A stretch of DNA of 37,065 bases. Origin: Pirellulales bacterium (GTDB taxonomy: Bacteria; Planctomycetota; Planctomycetia; Pirellulales; JADZDJ01). Below are positions 7,615 to 16,460 of this stretch, in pieces; within the stretch, counting starts at the first letter, position 1, and every line of letters begins with the position of its first letter. The stretch spans positions 1-37,065 of the forward strand of contig DATJYL010000153.1 of NCBI GenBank assembly GCA_035499655.1, read 5' to 3'. The notes under the pieces were generated by a model, which saw only the letters and a program-made list of their open reading frames with translations, had not been told where the DNA came from and searched no databases. The position numbers and the translations under genes were made by a program.

Positions 7615-8121
7615 TCAAATCTTTCTTGAATCATATGCCCAGTGCAGCAGCGCCTGCCGTTGCCGTCGCCGGCATTTCAAATCTCCCCGCCGGCAATGCG
7701 CTTGAATTTGCGCCGCGTGCCGCCGGATGGCCCGCCAACGCTTAATTTGCCGCTCGTCGTCCAGGCAGCGACGGCCCATGTAATACCGGCAGTACCATTG
7801 GAACCAGCCGCGTGGGTCTTCGTGGTAAATCCATCCGTTGCGCCGCCACACCGCCAGCGGCTGCGAGGCATTCACGCCAAAATAATTCAGCGCCGCATCG
7901 TGCCGCTTCGGGCACAACTTGGCCCGATCGAACCACTGGTCCGGAAATTCCCCGGTGCAATCGGTCATGTACTTCCCGCCAAACACGCCAAACTCCAGCA
8001 TTTGCTGCGGCGTCAGTTGCGGGCGGAAATCGGGATGAAAATTCTTCCCCACCGGCTCCGTGCAATAGTAGACGTAATTTTTCTGCATCTGGTCATTGAC
8101 CACCACACGGCGTTTTTTCAT
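7615..8121 (-). CDS. Conserved hypothetical protein rich in W, Y and R
   Basis: About 168 residues, no signal peptide, no membrane segment, very basic C-terminal half. Recognisable blocks are MQKNYVYYCTEPVGKNF, QMLEFGVFGGKYMTDC, LNYFGVNASQPLAVWRRNGW, EDPRGWFQWYCRYYMGRR, DERQIKRW and RQRQALLHWAYDSRKI. I have the impression of a widespread uncharacterised family with this ending, but I know no function. The start is ATG 8121, preceded by GGAAG; the open frame continues upstream to 8265 but that part overlaps the divergent flavoprotein gene and looks noncoding. The protein may bind nucleic acid given its Arg content, but that is only a guess. It converges with the GT2 gene and diverges from the YhiN-like gene. 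Confidence 0.75.
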   Translation of the reverse strand: MKKRRVVVNDQMQKNYVYYCTEPVGKNFHPDFRPQLTPQQMLEFGVFGGKYMTDCTGEFPDQWFDRAKLCPKRHDAALNYFGVNASQPLAVWRRNGWIYHEDPRGWFQWYCRYYMGRRCLDDERQIKRWRAIRRHAAQIQAHCRRGDLKCRRRQRQALLHWAYDSRKI

Positions 8122-8237
8122 GTGATATTCGCTTCCGGCCGCGGCACGGTAAGATGGTTGCTCAAAATTTGGCGCGGCTTGCAGCCCTCTGTTCAATGCC
8201 GTTCGTCCGCGCACCAGTATAGAATTTTCCGCCCACG

Positions 8238-9533
8238 TTGAGGTGCCCCATTTCCGCCGCCGCAAATTCCCACTGGCAGGTCCTGGTCATCGGCGCCGGC
8301 GCTGCCGGCTTGGTGGCGGCCGAACGTGCGGCTTCGCGCGGTCTCAAAACCCTGCTGCTGGAGCGCAACTTCCGGCCCGGCGTCAAAATTCTCATGTCCG
8401 GCGGCACGCGCTGCAATCTCACCCAAAATACCGACGCCCGCGGCATTGTCGCCGCTTACGGTCCGCCCGGTCGATTTCTCCACTCGGCCTTGGCGGCACT
8501 CAGCCCACAAGATTTGGTGGCCCTCGTCGAAGACGAAGGCGTGCCCACCAAAATCGAAGAAACCGGCAAAATTTTTCCCGTGAGCAACAAAGCGGCCGAC
8601 GTGCTCCGGGCTTTTCTAGACCGCTTGCACCGCAGCGGTTGCGAGCTGGCACTGGAAGAGTCGCTTGTCGGCTTAGCGCGAATCGAAGATTCGGCTAGCG
8701 GACTAGTTGGCTTTCGGCTGACGACCGACAAACGAACTCTCACCGCTGAACGCCTGATCATCACCACCGGCGGCCAATCGTATCCCGGCAGCGGAACCAC
8801 CGGCGACGGTTACCGCTGGGCCGCGACTTTTGGTCACACCATCGTGCCACCCCGCCCGGCCTTGGTCCCCATTACCACTTCAGCCCCCTGGGTGCGCGAA
8901 CTCTCCGGCATCACCATTCCCGACGTGGTGCTACGCTTGCTGGAGCCAGAGACAAATCAATCCAACCCTAAACAAAAAATCCTCGACACCCGCCGCGGCT
9001 CACTGCTATTCACGCACTTTGGTTTGTCCGGCCCGGTCGTGCTCGACATCAGCCGTCACATCAGCGGTCATCCGCATCCGCAGGCGCTGCATCTGGAGTG
9101 CGATTTTCTGCCGAACATCAAAACCGCCGAATTAGATTCGCAGCTTCGGCAGCAGGCCGCCGCCGAAGGCAAAAAGCAACTTCTCTCGCTGGTGCCGGAA
9201 TTGTTGCCCCGCCGCTTGGCCGAAGTTCTACTGCGCGAAGCCAGTCTGCCCCCCGATAAAAAAGCCGGCGAACTGAGCAACGCCAACCGTGCAACGCTGA
9301 TCCGCGCTCTCAAGCAACTGCCAATCCCCGTCACCGGCACCCGCGGCTTCGGAAAAGCAGAAGTGACCGCCGGCGGCGTCGCGCTGGGTGAAATCGATTC
9401 CAGCACGCTGCAAAGCAAACTGGTTCCCGGCCTGTTTTTCGCCGGTGAAGTGCTCGATCTCGACGGCCCCATCGGCGGCTACAACTTCCAAGCCGCCTTC
9501 AGCACCGGCTGGCTGGCAGGGAAGAATGTGTGA
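8238..9533 (+). CDS. HI0933/YhiN-family FAD-dependent oxidoreductase
   Basis: A 431-residue cytoplasmic flavoprotein of the HI0933/YhiN (BaiN-like) family. The N-terminal dinucleotide fold reads VLVIGAGAAGLVAAERAA (GxGxxG) followed by the acidic end of strand 2 (LLLERN). The family signatures KILMSGGTRCNLT and GKIFPVSNKAADVL are present. ITTGGQSYPGSGTTGDGY is the second FAD contact, HFGLSGPVVLDIS lies mid-protein, and GFGKAEVTAGGVAL and GLFFAGEVLDLDGPIGGYN close the FAD site near the C terminus. Length fits the family. The only start consistent with the N terminus is TTG at 8238, giving a short leader before the Rossmann strand. The physiological substrate is unknown for most of the family. 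Confidence 0.92.
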   Translation: MRCPISAAANSHWQVLVIGAGAAGLVAAERAASRGLKTLLLERNFRPGVKILMSGGTRCNLTQNTDARGIVAAYGPPGRFLHSALAALSPQDLVALVEDEGVPTKIEETGKIFPVSNKAADVLRAFLDRLHRSGCELALEESLVGLARIEDSASGLVGFRLTTDKRTLTAERLIITTGGQSYPGSGTTGDGYRWAATFGHTIVPPRPALVPITTSAPWVRELSGITIPDVVLRLLEPETNQSNPKQKILDTRRGSLLFTHFGLSGPVVLDISRHISGHPHPQALHLECDFLPNIKTAELDSQLRQQAAAEGKKQLLSLVPELLPRRLAEVLLREASLPPDKKAGELSNANRATLIRALKQLPIPVTGTRGFGKAEVTAGGVALGEIDSSTLQSKLVPGLFFAGEVLDLDGPIGGYNFQAAFSTGWLAGKNV

Positions 9534-9573
9534 AAAATCGCACCTCGTGGAGAAAATGTACGATCGCCGGACG

Positions 9574-10362
9574 CTACTCTGTCGAAAGATTGAGACCGTC
9601 GGTGTCCAATCCGGTCGTTGCTGGCTGGCGCGAGTGAGTCACGCTCGTGTAAACAATCATCCCAACCAGAATCGCAGCCAATACAATGCTTGCGCCAATC
9701 GTGCCCAGTTCCAATCCACCTTGGGCATGTGTTTTGGTGAGTAAATCGCCAAACGTGGCGCCGAAGGGACGAGTGAGCACAAAGGCGATCCAAAACAGCA
9801 GCACGCGGCTGAGTTGGGTGAAGTATGCCAGCAGCGCGACCAAAGCGATCAGCCCGCCGATGAGTGCTGCCCCGCCCAAAAAACCCAGGCCGGAATCGTC
9901 GGCTAAAAAATCACCCAGGGCCGTGCCCAGCGTGTTGGAAAACAAAATCGCCACCCAATAAAACATTTCCGCCCTGGTCGTGCGAATGTTGCTGACCGAC
10001 AGCGATTTTTCGCTCAACCGCCAAATGGCCAGCACGGTGGCCAAGCAGCAAATCAGAATCAACGAGCCCTTGGCGTAGCCCAACCCCAGCGTGCGATCCA
10101 TGCAGTCCGACATGGTCGTGCCGGCCATGCTGGTTGTGAGAATTACCGTCCAATACAGCGCGGGAATAAATCGCTTGGATGCCAACTGAGCCGTCACCGA
10201 AACAAAAAACAGCCCGATCAAAATCGCCGAACTCAGCGCGTAGCCCACGTTCAGCGTCATCGAAATCAAATCACCCGCCGTTTCACCCAGCGTCGTGGCG
10301 CAAATTTTCATTACCCAAAACGCCAGCGTAACCTGCGCAACTTTATTGGAGTGAGCGTGCAT
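9574..10362 (-). CDS. DUF347-repeat (COG4705-type) membrane protein
   Basis: A 262-residue inner-membrane protein with about eight hydrophobic segments. The GTxxxD-type motif characteristic of DUF347 repeats occurs four times: ATTLGETAGDLIS near residue 22, TTSMAGTTMSDCMD near 76, SNTLGTALGDFLAD near 142 and TRPFGATFGDLLTK near 198, each beside a hydrophobic pair. Four copies suggest internal pseudo-repeat symmetry, as in small channels or transporters. Substrate unknown. The ATG at 10362 lies 27 bases after the DUF5615 gene in the same direction, so it may be the last gene of that run. No Shine-Dalgarno is visible at the start. Confidence 0.82.
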   Translation of the reverse strand: MHAHSNKVAQVTLAFWVMKICATTLGETAGDLISMTLNVGYALSSAILIGLFFVSVTAQLASKRFIPALYWTVILTTSMAGTTMSDCMDRTLGLGYAKGSLILICCLATVLAIWRLSEKSLSVSNIRTTRAEMFYWVAILFSNTLGTALGDFLADDSGLGFLGGAALIGGLIALVALLAYFTQLSRVLLFWIAFVLTRPFGATFGDLLTKTHAQGGLELGTIGASIVLAAILVGMIVYTSVTHSRQPATTGLDTDGLNLSTE

Positions 10363-10389
10363 GGGGCGGTTGCGGGGAGAAAATTCCAG

Positions 10390-10713
10390 TCAGGATCGGA
10401 TTTCTAAAATCTCGCCTGGTTTAATCGTCGTCAAGGCGTTTAAGGTTGCGGGCACGAGCGGAATCAAATCGGCCAAACGATTGCTCACTGCGGCCAACAC
10501 AACAATCGCCACTCCCGCCGTCTGTAAATTCTGCTGATAGCGAAGATTTTGATCGGTCGTTAGAAAAATTTCCATCCCTTGATTTGACATCAACTCCAAC
10601 AACTCACCGTTTTTCTTTCCTGTCCAGCCCATTTCGGGCACGGTATGCACTTCGTGCCCGACCAAATGCACGGCTAGGCGGCGCGGTACGCATTCGTCAA
10701 GCAGAACGCGCAT
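10390..10713 (-). CDS. DUF5615 PIN-like toxin
   Basis: A 107-residue PIN-like protein starting MRVLLDECVPRRLAVHL, the DUF5615 (Mut7-C-like) signature with D6 and E7 at the putative metal site. A second acidic cluster reads FLTTDQNLRYQQN (TD motif), and an arginine-containing helix NRLADLIPLVPATLNAL follows. The pattern fits the toxin-like partner of DUF433 proteins; it is expected to be an RNase, although activity of this subfamily is not generally demonstrated. Its ATG lies 17 bases inside the end of the upstream DUF433 gene, so the two are translationally coupled. Confidence 0.88.
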   Translation of the reverse strand: MRVLLDECVPRRLAVHLVGHEVHTVPEMGWTGKKNGELLELMSNQGMEIFLTTDQNLRYQQNLQTAGVAIVVLAAVSNRLADLIPLVPATLNALTTIKPGEILEIRS

Positions 10714-10918
10714 TGCCCACTAAAGATTGTTTGGCGTATTCCAAAGCCGCAACCGCTTGTTGGCGAGTCACGCTGGGGAAATCTTGCAGGAATTCGTCGA
10801 GCGAGTCACCGGCCTCCAAATAGTCCAACAAAATATGCGCCGGCACCCGCGTGCCAACGAACACCGGCGTGCCGCCGAGAATATCTGGATCCGACTGAAC
10901 TGGCAAATTGTTTGTCAT
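10697..10918 (-). CDS. DUF433 antitoxin-like protein
   Basis: A 73-residue protein with the DUF433 core: DPDILGGTPVFVGTRVPAHILLDYLEAGDSLDEFLQDFPSVTRQQAVAALEYA. The 'I.GG.Pvi.GTRv' turn and the closing helix-turn-helix-like segment are characteristic. These proteins are the usual partner of DUF5615 PIN-like toxins and are thought to bind DNA and neutralise the toxin. TATAAT on the coding strand (10925-10930) ends 7 bases before the ATG, so a transcript started from it would begin at or next to the start codon; no ribosome site is seen. It begins 16 bases after the preceding small exported protein gene. Confidence 0.88.
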   Translation of the reverse strand: MTNNLPVQSDPDILGGTPVFVGTRVPAHILLDYLEAGDSLDEFLQDFPSVTRQQAVAALEYAKQSLVGNARSA

Positions 10919-10934
10919 GCTTCAATTATAGCTC

Positions 10935-11526
10935 TTATTGCTTTGGAAAATTTTCATCGATATTCAAACGGACAATCGCCATATGCGAAGCTAAGGCGAC
11001 AAAAACGGAGCCGTGAACAATGATGCGATAGTTTCCCTCCCGGTACCACGTATCCGATGCGCTTTGCACTTTTGTCGTAGACACCGAGATCGTTCTGCCA
11101 TTGTTGCGGAAGCCGAATTGGCTCAATCCGCCAAAATAATGATTCAACAGCACCATGGCACACATGGTGTCGGAATTGCCTTGCTTATCTACAGCCAACG
11201 CTTCTTCGCCCAGATCGACCATCCATTCAATCGTTGTGAATGTGTGGTAATCCTCTCGGTAAATGGCATTTCGAAAAGCCTCATCCATATCTTTCGATTC
11301 TTCGCCATCGCTCTTGAATTCGTCGAAAACATTTTTTTGTAGGGGGCCCGCAAACGAAACGCCCGGCAAAGGTTCCTTGGCCTGGTTTAGCAAAAAGTCA
11401 TTTACCCGATTGCGTTCCTGTAAAAAACGCATTAACTCTAGTGGATGGCAAATTGGCGCCAGCCCATAGACCAATCACAATGCCAAGAGCAACGACTAGC
11501 GCGGTGCCGATAATGAGAAATCGCAT
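10935..11526 (-). CDS. Small exported/anchored hypothetical protein, apparently frameshifted
   Basis: An ATG at 11526 with an AGGAG site 7 bases upstream encodes a clean signal/anchor sequence, MRFLIIGTALVVALGIVIGL, then runs into a stop at about 11400. The rest of the protein continues in another frame (LQERNRVNDFLLNQ... to ENFPKQ, ending at 10935). The two frames join exactly at a run of six T on the coding strand (A6 at 11422-11427): removing one T gives ...NAFLQERNRVND... and a continuous protein of about 196 residues. The sequence as given could only use a TTG at 11474 or an ATG at 11432 for the main body, losing the signal. Either a sequence error, a broken gene, or slippage. The body contains a Glu/Asp-rich middle and a strand-rich end; I recognise no family. 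It lies 41 bases after the SGNH hydrolase gene. Confidence 0.55.
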
Positions 11527-11567
11527 GACAAGCTCCTGCGATCAGCAGTTTCTGTCAAAATCTCGAC

Positions 11568-12446
11568 TTATTTTTTCTCCCCCATCAACTCCGCCACCTT
11601 GGGCTCAATTGCGGCGGCCCAAATTTCGTACCCTTTGGCGTTGGGGTGCAAATGGTCCGGCATCACGTCGTCGGGAATCGTGCCGTCGGGCTGCAAAAAC
11701 TTATCGCCAATGTCCATGTAGAAAATCATTTTGTCGTCGGCCAGCTTGGAAATCATGGCGTTGGCGTCCGCAATTTTCTGCCGCTGCACTTTGGTCGCTT
11801 CTTTCACGGCGGCAATTTTGGCCGGCACTTCGCTTTCATCGATCGTATCGGCTCCCTTCTTGGCCGCCGCGGCTTTCAATTGTGTCTTCGCCACGGCTTC
11901 CAATTGTTCGTCGGTGTTGGGGCCGCGAGGAAAAATGCCCAACAGCAGCAATTTCGTGTCGGGCAATTTCTCCCGCAGTTGATGCACAATGGCGGTTACG
12001 CCGTCGGCAATTTCCTCGGCCGTATTATCTTTGCCGTTGGAGTTGTTGGTGCCGATCATGATCACGGCCAGTTTCGGATGAATCCCGTCAATGTTCCCCT
12101 GGTCATGCCGCCACAGCACATGTTGCGTGCGGTCGCCGCTGATGCCGTCGTTCATTGCCTTGCGATTGCCGTAGTATTTGTCCCACACATCCTTGCCCCG
12201 CGTTTCCCACCCCTGCGTAATCGAATCTCCCACGAACAACAAATCCACGTCCCCCTGCTTGGCCCGTTCCGAAATCTTGTCGATTCGGCCTTGCGTTCCC
12301 GTGTGAATCGCCGGCGCGGTGGCCGTGTTCTTCGGCGGTGCGGTCGCCGTGGCGCCCTCGTCTGCGCCCCAAATCAATCGGTTCGAAAACAAAATCGCCA
12401 GACTGGCCACGGCGGCCAACATCACCTGTCGCGAAATGGATTTCAT
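11568..12446 (-). CDS. Exported SGNH/GDSL hydrolase
   Basis: About 292 residues with a signal peptide (residues 1-28, ending LIWGADE). Block I is LLFVGDSITQGW with the nucleophile Ser75; block II/III is in GISGDRTQHVLWR; block III reads VIMIGTNNS with the oxyanion Asn; block V is MPDHLHPNAKGY with the catalytic Asp and His. This matches GDSL esterases of the platelet-activating-factor acetylhydrolase-like group common in planctomycetes, where they are thought to deacetylate polysaccharides. Between blocks III and V there is a charged Ala/Lys-rich helical insertion (AVAKTQLKAAAAKKGADTI and on). The ATG at 12446 has GAGGAG upstream; the open frame extends to 12653 but that part is not coding-like. 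It heads a run of five minus-strand genes. Confidence 0.88.
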   Translation of the reverse strand: MKSISRQVMLAAVASLAILFSNRLIWGADEGATATAPPKNTATAPAIHTGTQGRIDKISERAKQGDVDLLFVGDSITQGWETRGKDVWDKYYGNRKAMNDGISGDRTQHVLWRHDQGNIDGIHPKLAVIMIGTNNSNGKDNTAEEIADGVTAIVHQLREKLPDTKLLLLGIFPRGPNTDEQLEAVAKTQLKAAAAKKGADTIDESEVPAKIAAVKEATKVQRQKIADANAMISKLADDKMIFYMDIGDKFLQPDGTIPDDVMPDHLHPNAKGYEIWAAAIEPKVAELMGEKK

Positions 12447-12768
12447 CTTTCGGCTCCTCGCTCGGTTTTTAATGGTGCTGCAAAAGTCACGCGTTGGCAT
12501 TTCTTTCCCCAACCGCTGCCAACCGTAAACCAGCATAAGCCTTGCCAATTCTGAAAGAAAGGTGCCGCTCCAAATTGCGCCTATATTCCACAGGCGAACT
12601 GCAGCCGCAATCGGCTTAGTGCCAACTCCGGTGCCCTCACCGACACAGCGCACCGGCCGTTGAGAACCATCGCTCGGCCGGTTATGCTAATGCCAAGCGT
12701 TGACGTTTTCGGGGGGGAACAAGTTGCCGGAACTATTTCCGGTCTGTTTTTGTGGAGTTGAAGTTGCC
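12447..12768. other. Divergent intergenic region, SGNH hydrolase / DUF6807
   Basis: About 320 bases between divergent starts. It holds one good plus-strand promoter (12660-12688) and a G7 run at 12711-12718. I found no convincing minus-strand promoter for the hydrolase; an AATATA at about 12590 on the minus strand is the best remnant. No RNA gene seen. Confidence 0.5.
12660..12688 (+). promoter_or_regulatory. Probable promoter of the DUF6807 gene
   Basis: TTGAGA (12660-12665; 5 of 6 matches) and TATGCT (12683-12688; 4 of 6) with a 17-base spacer. The start of transcription near 12695 argues for translation from ATG 12769 and not from an in-frame codon at 12700. Confidence 0.45.
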
Positions 12769-14172
12769 ATGCGATGTTGTTTTCCCGCGAGTCGGGCCAT
12801 GTTTTTCGCCAGCTGGCTGATGGCCGCCGTCGTGCTGCTTGCGGCGGCCGCCGAACTTCGCGCCGCCCAAAATTCGCTCGCCTTTTCGGTCGCCGCCGGC
12901 CAGCATGACCGTGTGAACACGCCCGTCTGTGTCGAAATCACGATCGATCCGACTCTCAAAAACGCCGCCTGGGCCACACTGACCGATAGCGCCGGCAATT
13001 CGCTCTTCGGCCAAGTGACGGCTCCCAGTTTATTGGCCACGCCGGCCGCCGGCAAATCTGGCGAAGTCGCGCGCGAATTGCATTTCATTCTGCCGAATTT
13101 GAAAGCCGGCCAAACCGCCGATTTCACGGCGGAAATTATGGAACACCTGGGATTGGGCGGCAAAGCACCTACACAATTCCAATGGCACGACACGCCCGGC
13201 GACCATGACGATTTAACCTTCGGCAATCGCCCCGTGCTGCGCTACATGTATCATCCGCTCGACGAATCGTCCGACGACGCCCGCATGGCGACGTTCAAAC
13301 CGTACCATCACGTGTTCGATCCCGACACCGGCACGCAACTGCTGACCAAAGGACCCGAAGGCCAGCCCAACGATTGGCCCCATCATCACGGCGTGTTTTA
13401 CGGCTTTCGTCACGTCACGTACGACGGCGGCAAAAAAGTCGACATTTGGCATTGCCCGGCCGCCTTTCAGGAACATTCCGCCTTCCTGGCCAGCGAAGCC
13501 GGGCCCGTGCTAGGCCGTCAACTGATGGAGATCAGTTGGGTGGCCGAGCCCAGCCGCGCCGACGGCATCAACCATTACCCGGCGACACCCGGCGCTCCCA
13601 ACGCCACCTTCGCCAAAGAACAGCGCGAAGTCACCGTTTACGCCGTCCCTGGCGGCACGCTGCTGCAATTCGCTTCCCGGTTGAATGCCGTTTTACCCCC
13701 CGTGCATTTAGATGGCGACCCGCAGCACGCCGGTTTCCATTTCCGGGCCAACCTGGAAGTCATGAAAGAAACGAATGACCAAACGTATTTCTTGCGCCCC
13801 GATGGCAAAGGCCCGCTGACCGTCCACAAAGGCAAGGGCAATCAAGGCGACGAAACCCGTAATTGGGAGGCCAAGGGCAATCCGCCCGATGCCCGCACGG
13901 TGAACATGCCCTGGGACGCCATGAGTTTCGTCGTCGCCGGCAAGCGTTACACGGTGGCGTATTTGGACAACGACAAAAACCCCAAGCCGTCGCGCGGCAG
14001 TGAGCGCGAATACGGCCGCATCGGCAATTACTTCGTCGCCGATCTGAACGATCCGGAAAAGCCGCTCAACGTCGACTACCAGCTCTGGATTCAATCCGGC
14101 GAAACAACCGTCGACCAGTGCGCCGCCCTCGACGCCGATTTCAACGACCCGCCCACCGTCACGCTGAAGTAA
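12769..14172 (+). CDS. Exported DUF6807 (PmoA-like) protein, larger paralogue
   Basis: About 467 residues with a signal peptide (FFASWLMAAVVLLAAAAELRAAQ; cleavage probably after LRA). It contains the DUF6807/'methane oxygenase PmoA' region: RPVLRYMYHPLDE near 150, TKGPEGQPNDWPHHHGVFYGF near 192-212 (the DHPHHRGLWF-type block), WHCPAAFQEHSAFL, then a beta-rich second half with FHFRANLEVMKETNDQTYFLRP, NMPWDAMSFVVAGKRYTVAYLDN and an ending like LNVDYQLWIQSG. Despite the Pfam name there is no methane oxidation here; in planctomycetes these proteins are secreted and of unknown function, probably carbohydrate-related. Residues 30-135 form an extra N-terminal beta domain. The ATG at 12769 follows TGGAG. 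A second, shorter member lies at 26840-27910. Confidence 0.83.
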   Translation: MRCCFPASRAMFFASWLMAAVVLLAAAAELRAAQNSLAFSVAAGQHDRVNTPVCVEITIDPTLKNAAWATLTDSAGNSLFGQVTAPSLLATPAAGKSGEVARELHFILPNLKAGQTADFTAEIMEHLGLGGKAPTQFQWHDTPGDHDDLTFGNRPVLRYMYHPLDESSDDARMATFKPYHHVFDPDTGTQLLTKGPEGQPNDWPHHHGVFYGFRHVTYDGGKKVDIWHCPAAFQEHSAFLASEAGPVLGRQLMEISWVAEPSRADGINHYPATPGAPNATFAKEQREVTVYAVPGGTLLQFASRLNAVLPPVHLDGDPQHAGFHFRANLEVMKETNDQTYFLRPDGKGPLTVHKGKGNQGDETRNWEAKGNPPDARTVNMPWDAMSFVVAGKRYTVAYLDNDKNPKPSRGSEREYGRIGNYFVADLNDPEKPLNVDYQLWIQSGETTVDQCAALDADFNDPPTVTLK

Positions 14173-14188
14173 TCTCTTTGCATAAAGC

Positions 14189-14205
14189 CGCGACCGTTGG
14201 TCGCG
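14189..14205. repeat. Hairpin downstream of DUF6807 gene
   Basis: CGCGACC-GTT-GGTCGCG, a perfect 7-bp stem with a 3-base loop, 17 bases after the stop codon. There is no T-tract, so intrinsic termination is unproven. It may be a dispersed hairpin repeat of the kind also seen at 34740-34787. Confidence 0.5.
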
Positions 14206-14244
14206 CTCCGGGTATGGGCAAAGCGGGCTTAGTTCCCCAGCGGT

Positions 14245-14273
14245 TTGACCGCCCGCGCGCCAAACTCTAAAAT
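14245..14273 (+). promoter_or_regulatory. Strong predicted promoter of acs
   Basis: TTGACC (14245-14250; 5 of 6) and TAAAAT (14268-14273; 5 of 6) with a 17-base spacer. Transcription from about 14280 leaves a leader of about 43 bases containing GGGGAG before ATG 14323. An upstream in-frame TTG start at 14245 would coincide with the -35 box and is ruled out. Confidence 0.65.
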
Positions 14274-14322
14274 CGCCATTCACAGCGATTTTTCTTTTCC
14301 ATTCGGCGCGGGGAGTTCTCTT

Positions 14323-16302
14323 ATGGCTCAGCAAACCAAGGCGCATTCGGGCACTGCTCAATCCGGCCAGCTCGACACCGTCATGCACGAAGCGAGGCTT
14401 TTCCCGCCACCGCCGGAATTTGCCGCAAAAGCCCGCATTAAATCGCTGGCCGAATACGAAACACTGTGGTACGAAGCCGCCGCCGACATCGAAAAATTCT
14501 GGGGCAGCCTGGCGAGCGAACTTCACTGGTTCCAGCCCTTCACCAAAGTGCTGCAGTGGAACGAGCCGTTCGCTCATTGGTTTGTCGGCGGCAAAACTAA
14601 CGCTTCGTACAACTGCCTCGACGCGCATCTCAACTCTGCCACGCGCAATAAAGCGGCTCTGATATGGGAAGGGGAGCCCGGCGAGCAGCGCACGCTCACC
14701 TACCAAGAACTGCATCACGAAGTGTGCAAATTCGCCAACTGCTTAAAAAAACTCGGCCTCAAACCCGGCGATGTCGCGTCGATTTACATGCCCATGACGC
14801 CGGAACTGGCCATCGCCATGTTGGCCTGCGCCCGCATTGGCGTGGTGCACTCGGTCATCTTCGGCGGCTTCTCCAGCGAAGCCATCGCCGACCGCAACAA
14901 CGACGCCCAGGCGAAACTCATCATCACGGCCGATGCTGGCTGGCGCCGCGGCCAGCAACTCCCGCTCAAAGCCAATGTCGATGCCGCCCTGGCCAAATCC
15001 CCCACGGTGAAAAACTGCATCGTGCTGCGGCGCGTGGGAATCCCCGTTCACATGCAGCCCGGGCGCGACCACTGGTGGCAAGACCTCATGGAAAACGCTT
15101 CCGCCGATTGCCCCGCCACGCCGCTCGACAGCGAAGCCCCGCTGTTCATTCTGTACACCAGCGGCAGCACTGGCAAACCCAAGGGCATCAAACACACGAC
15201 CGCCGGTTACAATCTGTTCGCCAAAAAAACGTTCGAGTGGGTCTTCGATTACCGCCCCGACGACGTCTTTTGGTGCACCGCCGATTGCGGCTGGGTCACC
15301 GGTCACAGTTACGTTGTGTATGGCCCGCTCTCGGCCGGAGCCACGGTGTTTATGTACGAGGGCGCGCCCAACTGGCCCGACGAAGGCCGCTTCTGGCGGC
15401 TCATCGAAAACTACCGCATCACCGTGTTCTACACGGCGCCGACGGCCATCCGCGCCTTCATCAAATGGGGCGATCACTGGGTCGATAAGTGCGATCTCTC
15501 CAGCCTCCGACTCTTGGGCACGGTGGGCGAAGGCATCAATCCCGAAGCTTGGATGTGGTATCACAACAAAATCGGCCGCCAGCGCTGCCCCATTGTCGAC
15601 ACCTGGTGGCAAACCGAAACTGGCGGCATCATGATGAGCCCGCTCCCCGGGGCCATTGCCACCAAGCCCGGCAGTTGCACCAAGCCCCTGCCCGGCATCA
15701 TCCCCGATATTGTCGATTCCGCCGGCAAATCGGTCCCCCCCGGACATGGCGGCTGGCTGGTGATGAAACAACCGTGGCCCGGCATGCTCCGCGGCATTTG
15801 GGGCGACGATGCGCGTTATCAGGAGCAGTATTGGTCCAAAGTGCCCCACAGGTATCTCGCCGGCGACAACGCCCGCTGCGATGCCGACGGTTACTACTGG
15901 ATCATGGGCCGCATTGACGACGTGCTGAACGTGGCCGGCCACCGGCTCAGCACCATCGAAATCGAAAGTGCCCTGGTCAGCCATCCCGCCGTGGCCGAAG
16001 CCGCCGCTGTTGGCCGCCCGCACGAACTCAAAGGCGACGCCGTGGCCGTCTTCGTCGTCCTCAAAAGCGGCATGCCCGGCGAATCGTTGCGCGAAGAGCT
16101 CAAGCAGCACGTCCGCAAGGAAATCGGCGCGCTGGCCGTGCCCGACGACATCCGCTTCACCGCCACGCTTCCCAAAACCCGTTCGGGCAAAATCATGCGC
16201 CGCCTGCTGCGCGACATCGCCGCCGGCAAAGAATCCACCGGCGACACCACCACACTGGAAGATTATTCGGTCCTCGCCAAACTCCGCGGGAATGAGGAGT
16301 AA
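14323..16302 (+). CDS. acs: Acetyl-CoA synthetase (AMP-forming)
   Basis: A 659-residue cytoplasmic ANL-family enzyme forming acetyl-CoA from acetate, ATP and CoA through acetyl-AMP. In order: [15 protein letters not shown] near 55, [18 protein letters not shown] near 86, the P-loop-like A3 motif [14 protein letters not shown] near 275, [20 protein letters not shown] near 320, [10 protein letters not shown] near 426, [21 protein letters not shown] with the A8 hinge, [13 protein letters not shown], and [15 protein letters not shown] at the end, whose SGK lysine is the acetylation-regulated residue in Acs. Length and motifs are canonical. The start ATG 14323 follows GGGGAG at 7-8 bases. It has its own promoter (14245-14273) and terminator (16330-16362), so it is probably monocistronic. 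Confidence 0.97.
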   Translation: MAQQTKAHSGTAQSGQLDTVMHEARLFPPPPEFAAKARIKSLAEYETLWYEAAADIEKFWGSLASELHWFQPFTKVLQWNEPFAHWFVGGKTNASYNCLDAHLNSATRNKAALIWEGEPGEQRTLTYQELHHEVCKFANCLKKLGLKPGDVASIYMPMTPELAIAMLACARIGVVHSVIFGGFSSEAIADRNNDAQAKLIITADAGWRRGQQLPLKANVDAALAKSPTVKNCIVLRRVGIPVHMQPGRDHWWQDLMENASADCPATPLDSEAPLFILYTSGSTGKPKGIKHTTAGYNLFAKKTFEWVFDYRPDDVFWCTADCGWVTGHSYVVYGPLSAGATVFMYEGAPNWPDEGRFWRLIENYRITVFYTAPTAIRAFIKWGDHWVDKCDLSSLRLLGTVGEGINPEAWMWYHNKIGRQRCPIVDTWWQTETGGIMMSPLPGAIATKPGSCTKPLPGIIPDIVDSAGKSVPPGHGGWLVMKQPWPGMLRGIWGDDARYQEQYWSKVPHRYLAGDNARCDADGYYWIMGRIDDVLNVAGHRLSTIEIESALVSHPAVAEAAAVGRPHELKGDAVAVFVVLKSGMPGESLREELKQHVRKEIGALAVPDDIRFTATLPKTRSGKIMRRLLRDIAAGKESTGDTTTLEDYSVLAKLRGNEE

Positions 16303-16329
16303 TGTCCCATCCACTGCTTATTTTATTTA

Positions 16330-16362
16330 GCCCCGGGTCAACGACCCGGGGCCGCGTTTTTT
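16330..16362 (+). terminator. Rho-independent terminator of acs
   Basis: GCCCCGGGTC-AAC-GACCCGGGGC (16330-16352), a perfect 10-bp GC-rich stem with a 3-base loop, followed by CGCG and six T (16357-16362), 28 bases after the acs stop. This is the clearest intrinsic terminator in the window. Confidence 0.85.
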
Positions 16363-16460
16363 ACTGCGTTCTCCATCCGGTTGCGGTTTAGCCGCGACGC
16401 TGTAGCGGAGCGGGTATTCTCATATTTCTCCGCACCCCTCGATCCTCGTCCCTTGTCAAC

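Noticed and set aside
14245-14322. Upstream TTG start for acs at 14245
   Set aside because: It coincides with the -35 box, and ATG 14323 has GGGGAG at correct spacing.
14743-16314. A 523-codon open frame antisense to acs
   Set aside because: acs is canonical over its whole length; the antisense product is Gly/Ala/His-rich without domains.
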